NCBI RefSeq assembly: GCF_035984415.1
Contig: NZ_CP130720.1
Location: 7,750,001-7,814,000 of the forward strand
Direction of reading: 5' to 3'
Source: Streptomyces sp. NBC_01296
Lineage (GTDB): Bacteria; Actinomycetota; Actinomycetes; Streptomycetales; Streptomycetaceae
Length of the DNA: 64,000 nt
Position numbers and translations under genes: made by a program. Below, piece by piece: positions 61,162 through 64,000 of this stretch. Each line of letters opens with the position of its first letter. The first letter of the stretch is position 1. The notes under the pieces are model-generated. The model did no database searches, was not told the origin of the DNA, and worked only from the letters and a program-made list of their open reading frames with translations.

Positions 61162-61178
61162 GTTGCGCGGAACGCAAC
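61162..61178. promoter_or_regulatory. IclR-type inverted repeat before the GMC gene
   Basis: GTTGCG, spacer CGGAA, CGCAAC: perfect 6-bp arms, 94 bp upstream of the GMC start and 57 bp from the IclR start, so it could serve both divergent genes. Confidence 0.75.
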
Positions 61179-61271
61179 CTGGTGCGCCTGGCGATACCCG
61201 TACTAGCATGCGCCGCATCTTGACGGCTGGGGGCAGCCCTCGGCCGGAGACGACGGAGGGACGAGACTCCG

Positions 61272-62966
61272 ATGGTGCCCCAGCATTACGACTTCGTCAT
61301 CGTCGGCGGCGGCTCGGCCGGCAGCGCCCTGGCGAACCGGCTCTCCGCGGATCCCGGCAACCGCGTCCTGGTCCTCGAAGCCGGCCGCCCGGACTACCCG
61401 TGGGACGTCTTCATCCACATGCCCGCGGCGCTCACGTTCCCCATCGGCAGCCGCTTCTACGACTGGAAGTACGAGTCCGAGCCCGAGCCGCACATGAACG
61501 GCCGGCGCATCTACCACGCCCGCGGCAAGGTGCTGGGCGGGTCGAGCAGCATCAACGGAATGATCTTCCAGCGCGGCAACCCCCTCGACTACGAGCGCTG
61601 GGCCGCCGACCCCGGCATGGAGACCTGGGACTACGCGCACTGCCTCCCGTACTTCAACCGGATGGAGAACTGCCTGGCCGCGGACCCCGAGGACGAGTTC
61701 CGCGGCCGCTCGGGACCCCTCGTCCTGGAGCGCGGACCGGCCTCGAGCCCCCTCTTCCCGGCCTTCATGGAGGCGGCCCAACAGGCCGGGTACCCGCTGA
61801 CCGACGACGTCAACGGCTACCGGCAGGAGGGCTTCGCGGCCTTCGACCGCACCCTCCACCGCGGGCGGCGGCTGTCCGCCGCCCGGGCCTACCTCCACCC
61901 GGCCATGAAGCGGCGGGGCCTCGACGTGCGGACCAGGGCCTTCGTGACCCGGATCCTCTTCGAGGGCGAGCGCGCCGTCGGCGTCGAATACCGCCGCGGC
62001 CGCGGGGCGCCCCGGCAGGTGCGGGCCGGCGAGGTGATCCTGTGCGGCGGCGCGATCAACTCCCCGCAGCTGCTCCAGCTGTCCGGAGTCGGCAACGCCG
62101 ACGAGCTGCGGGCCCTGGACATCGACGTCGTCCACGACCTGCCGGGCGTGGGGGAGAACCTGCAGGACCACCTGGAGGTGTACGTCCAGTACGCCTGCAA
62201 GCAGCCGGTTTCGATGCAGCCCTACCTGAAGTGGCGCCACCGGCCCCGGATCGGCCTCCAGTGGCTCTTGCGTACGGGCCCCGGCGCGACCAACCACTTC
62301 GAGGCCGGCGGTTTCGCGCGGAGCAACGAGGACGTCGCCTACCCCAACCTGATGTTCCACTTCCTGCCGATCGCGGTCCGCTACGACGGCTCCGCGCCCG
62401 CCGGGGGCCACGGCTACCAGGTCCACGTCGGCCCCATGTACTCCGACGCCCGGGGCTCCGTGAAGATCAGGAGCAAGGACCCCCGGGTGCACCCGGCCCT
62501 GCGGTTCCACTACCTCTCCACCGAGCAGGACCGCCGCGAGTGGGTCGAGGCGATCCGGACCGCCCGCACCATCCTCGGCCAGCCGGGACTGGCCCCGTAC
62601 AACGACGGCGAGATCTCGCCCGGGCCGGAGGTCGAGACCGACGAGCAGATCCTCGACTGGGTGGCCCGGGAGGGCGAGACCGCATTGCATCCGTCCTGCA
62701 CCGCCAGGATGGGCACCGGCGAGGGGGCGGTCACCGATCCGGCGAGCCTGCGCGTGCACGGCCTGGAGGGGCTGCGCGTCGTGGACGCCTCCGTGATGCC
62801 CTACGTGACGAACGGGAACATTTACGCACCCGTCATGATGGTGGCCGAGAAGGCCGCCGATCTCATCCTGGGCAACGAGCCGCTGCCGCCGTCCAAGGCC
62901 GAGTTCTACCGGCACCACCGCCTCCGCAGCGAGGCAGAGCAGGGGCAGAGCCCCGGCCACACCTGA
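61272..62966 (+). CDS. betA: GMC oxidoreductase, choline-dehydrogenase (BetA) type
   Basis: 564 residues. FAD motif VIVGGGSAGSALANRLS (about 10-26), GMC signatures GKVLGGSSSINGMIFQRGN (about 86-104) and AGEVILCGGAINSPQLLQLS (about 252-271), and the catalytic pair His about 473 (LHPSCTARMGTG) and Asn about 517 (VTNGNIYAP). Choline to betaine aldehyde and betaine is the likely reaction, feeding the GbcA-like oxygenase. ATG with GGAGG upstream; the MetF-like gene follows after 11 bp. Confidence 0.88.
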   Translation: MVPQHYDFVIVGGGSAGSALANRLSADPGNRVLVLEAGRPDYPWDVFIHMPAALTFPIGSRFYDWKYESEPEPHMNGRRIYHARGKVLGGSSSINGMIFQRGNPLDYERWAADPGMETWDYAHCLPYFNRMENCLAADPEDEFRGRSGPLVLERGPASSPLFPAFMEAAQQAGYPLTDDVNGYRQEGFAAFDRTLHRGRRLSAARAYLHPAMKRRGLDVRTRAFVTRILFEGERAVGVEYRRGRGAPRQVRAGEVILCGGAINSPQLLQLSGVGNADELRALDIDVVHDLPGVGENLQDHLEVYVQYACKQPVSMQPYLKWRHRPRIGLQWLLRTGPGATNHFEAGGFARSNEDVAYPNLMFHFLPIAVRYDGSAPAGGHGYQVHVGPMYSDARGSVKIRSKDPRVHPALRFHYLSTEQDRREWVEAIRTARTILGQPGLAPYNDGEISPGPEVETDEQILDWVAREGETALHPSCTARMGTGEGAVTDPASLRVHGLEGLRVVDASVMPYVTNGNIYAPVMMVAEKAADLILGNEPLPPSKAEFYRHHRLRSEAEQGQSPGHT

Positions 62967-62977
62967 GGAGGAGCGGC

Positions 62978-63862
62978 ATGTCCGCCCGGCCCACGCCGTA
63001 TCCCGAACGCCCCGTACAGGCCCCGGTCACCGGGGGCGGCCTGGCCGAGCTCCTGCGCAGGGTCCGCTACGAGGTCCTGCCGGCGAAGGCCACCGAGGAC
63101 AAGGTCCTGGCCCACGTCCCGGCCGATGTGCCCGTCACGGTCACCGCCTCCCCGGCCAAGGGCCTCGGCCCGACGCTGGACCTCGCCACCCGTCTGGCCG
63201 GGCACGGCTACCGGGTCGTCCCGCACGTCCCGGCCCGGCAGATCGCCGACGCCGGCCACCTCGCGGACATCGTGGACCGGCTCGTCGCCGCCGGCATCGA
63301 GGACGTCTTCGTACCGGCCGGCGACGCCGACCCGCCGGCCGGGGCGTACGACGCGGCCCTGCCCGTCCTGCGCCGGCTCGGCGAGCTGGGCAGCCCGTTC
63401 GCGCACGTCGGCATCACCGGCTACCCGGAAAGCCATCCCCTCATCGAAGACGACGTCACCGTCCAGGCGATGTGGGACAAGCAGCCGCACGCGACGTACA
63501 TCGTCAGCAACCTGTGCTTCGACCCGGTGACCCTGCGGCAGTGGCTCGGACGGGTACGGCGCCGGCAGATCGTGCTGCCCGTGCACGTCGGGGTCGCCGG
63601 GCCCGTCGAGCGCGCGAAGCTGCTGTCCATGGCCGCGAAGATCGGGGTGGGGGAGTCGGCCAAGTTCCTCACCCGGCACCCCTCGTGGTTCCTGCGCTTC
63701 GCGGCGCCAGGCGGCTACAACCCGGAGCGGCTGCTGCGCCGCAGCGCCCCCGCGCTCGGCGCACCCGAGGCCGCGGTGGCGGGGCTGCACCTGTTCACCT
63801 TCAACCAGATCGCCGAGACCGAGCGCTGGCGGCGCGCGATGCTGGAGCGCACCGGCGGCTGA
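62978..63862 (+). CDS. Methylenetetrahydrofolate reductase-like protein
   Basis: 294 residues from ATG 62978 with GAGGAG upstream, 11 bp after the GMC gene. MetF-type barrel segments: RVRYEVLPAKATEDKVLAHV, VTVTASPAKGLGPTLDLATR, HVPARQIADAGHLADIVDRL, HVGITGYPESHPLIEDDVT, and NLCFDPVTLRQWLGRVRR. In this setting it would process the one-carbon units released as betaine is demethylated. It lacks the long C-terminal regulatory domain, as in bacterial MetF. Folate oxidation or reduction direction is not readable. Confidence 0.85.
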   Translation: MSARPTPYPERPVQAPVTGGGLAELLRRVRYEVLPAKATEDKVLAHVPADVPVTVTASPAKGLGPTLDLATRLAGHGYRVVPHVPARQIADAGHLADIVDRLVAAGIEDVFVPAGDADPPAGAYDAALPVLRRLGELGSPFAHVGITGYPESHPLIEDDVTVQAMWDKQPHATYIVSNLCFDPVTLRQWLGRVRRRQIVLPVHVGVAGPVERAKLLSMAAKIGVGESAKFLTRHPSWFLRFAAPGGYNPERLLRRSAPALGAPEAAVAGLHLFTFNQIAETERWRRAMLERTGG

Positions 63863-63867
63863 ACGGT

Positions 63868-63891
63868 GAAGGGCTGAAGGGCTGAAGGGCT
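63868..63891. repeat. Three 8-bp tandem repeats
   Basis: GAAGGGCT three times in a row, just after the MetF-like stop. No function suggested. The remaining 109 bp to the window end carry no recognisable gene. Confidence 0.7.
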
Positions 63892-64000
63892 GAACGGCCG
63901 GGCGGGGCGCCGCACAACCGCCGTGCCCGGGTGTCCGTCCCCTTGACGTACCGCACCCCGTGGGCGATCGTGTCGTTCCATTCAGAGCAATACGATGCGC

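Noticed and set aside
60317..63862. A continuous 1181-codon plus-strand frame
   Set aside because: It crosses the iclR gene in antisense and the GMC gene out of frame before joining the MetF-like frame; only its last part (62978-63862) is coding.

Overview
The window reads as a chromosomal segment of a Streptomyces or close relative (Streptomycetaceae). The base composition is very GC-rich, GTG starts and 4-bp ATGA/GTGA gene overlaps are common, and the gene families fit: a chaplin, many TetR regulators paired with an enzyme, DUF3995 and DUF7144 membrane proteins, an XRE/DUF5753-type regulator remnant and PolX. The species cannot be named from the sequence alone.

Region 1 (1-20.2 kb) is ordinary metabolic and regulatory sequence. 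It holds the end of a DHA2-type drug exporter, a SUMF1-like protein, a cytochrome P450, and four TetR regulators. Each regulator sits beside an enzyme or membrane gene and a readable operator palindrome: with an AidB-like acyl-CoA dehydrogenase, a DUF3995 protein, an aldo/keto reductase and an amidase. Then come a lipoprotein subtilase, two alpha/beta hydrolases, a solitary GltD-like protein, a prolyl oligopeptidase-type S9 peptidase and an MFS exporter.

Region 2 (about 20.2-42.9 kb) looks accessory. It is visibly less GC-rich in places and full of orphan genes. It contains a complete IS605-type element (TnpB plus TnpA) that appears to have inserted at about codon 5 of an unknown gene, and an AraC-MazG-NUDIX operon with a 45-aa peptide gene upstream. 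It also has a seven-bladed YVTN propeller protein, an XRE/DUF5753-type regulator broken by three frameshifts, a set of small unknown proteins, a tRNA-like gene with an odd anticodon loop, a 457-aa unknown protein and a secreted SGNH hydrolase. It ends with a 1358-aa trypsin-nSTAND-WD40 protein followed by two small overlapping genes. A truncated, oppositely oriented WD40 remnant lies beside that last group. This is the best place to look for a conflict or defence system.

Region 3 (43-57.4 kb) carries a DUF885 protein, a secreted pyroglutamyl-peptidase homologue with Ser at the catalytic Cys position, and a compact minus-strand set of a 53-aa His/Gly/Asn-rich peptide, an ABC exporter and a Ser/Thr kinase. 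A short chaplin gene diverges from that set. It continues with a beta-glucosidase/MFS pair, PolX, two small exported proteins, a 16-bp tandem repeat, and an OmpR/histidine-kinase pair.

Region 4 (57.5-63.9 kb) is a choline/glycine-betaine-type catabolic locus: Rieske ferredoxin, ferredoxin reductase, Rieske oxygenase (GbcA-like), a convergent IclR regulator, a BetA-like GMC dehydrogenase and a MetF-like protein. The same inverted repeat, TTGCG-N5-CGCAA, lies upstream of both the ferredoxin and the GMC gene, which points to one IclR regulon with two promoters.
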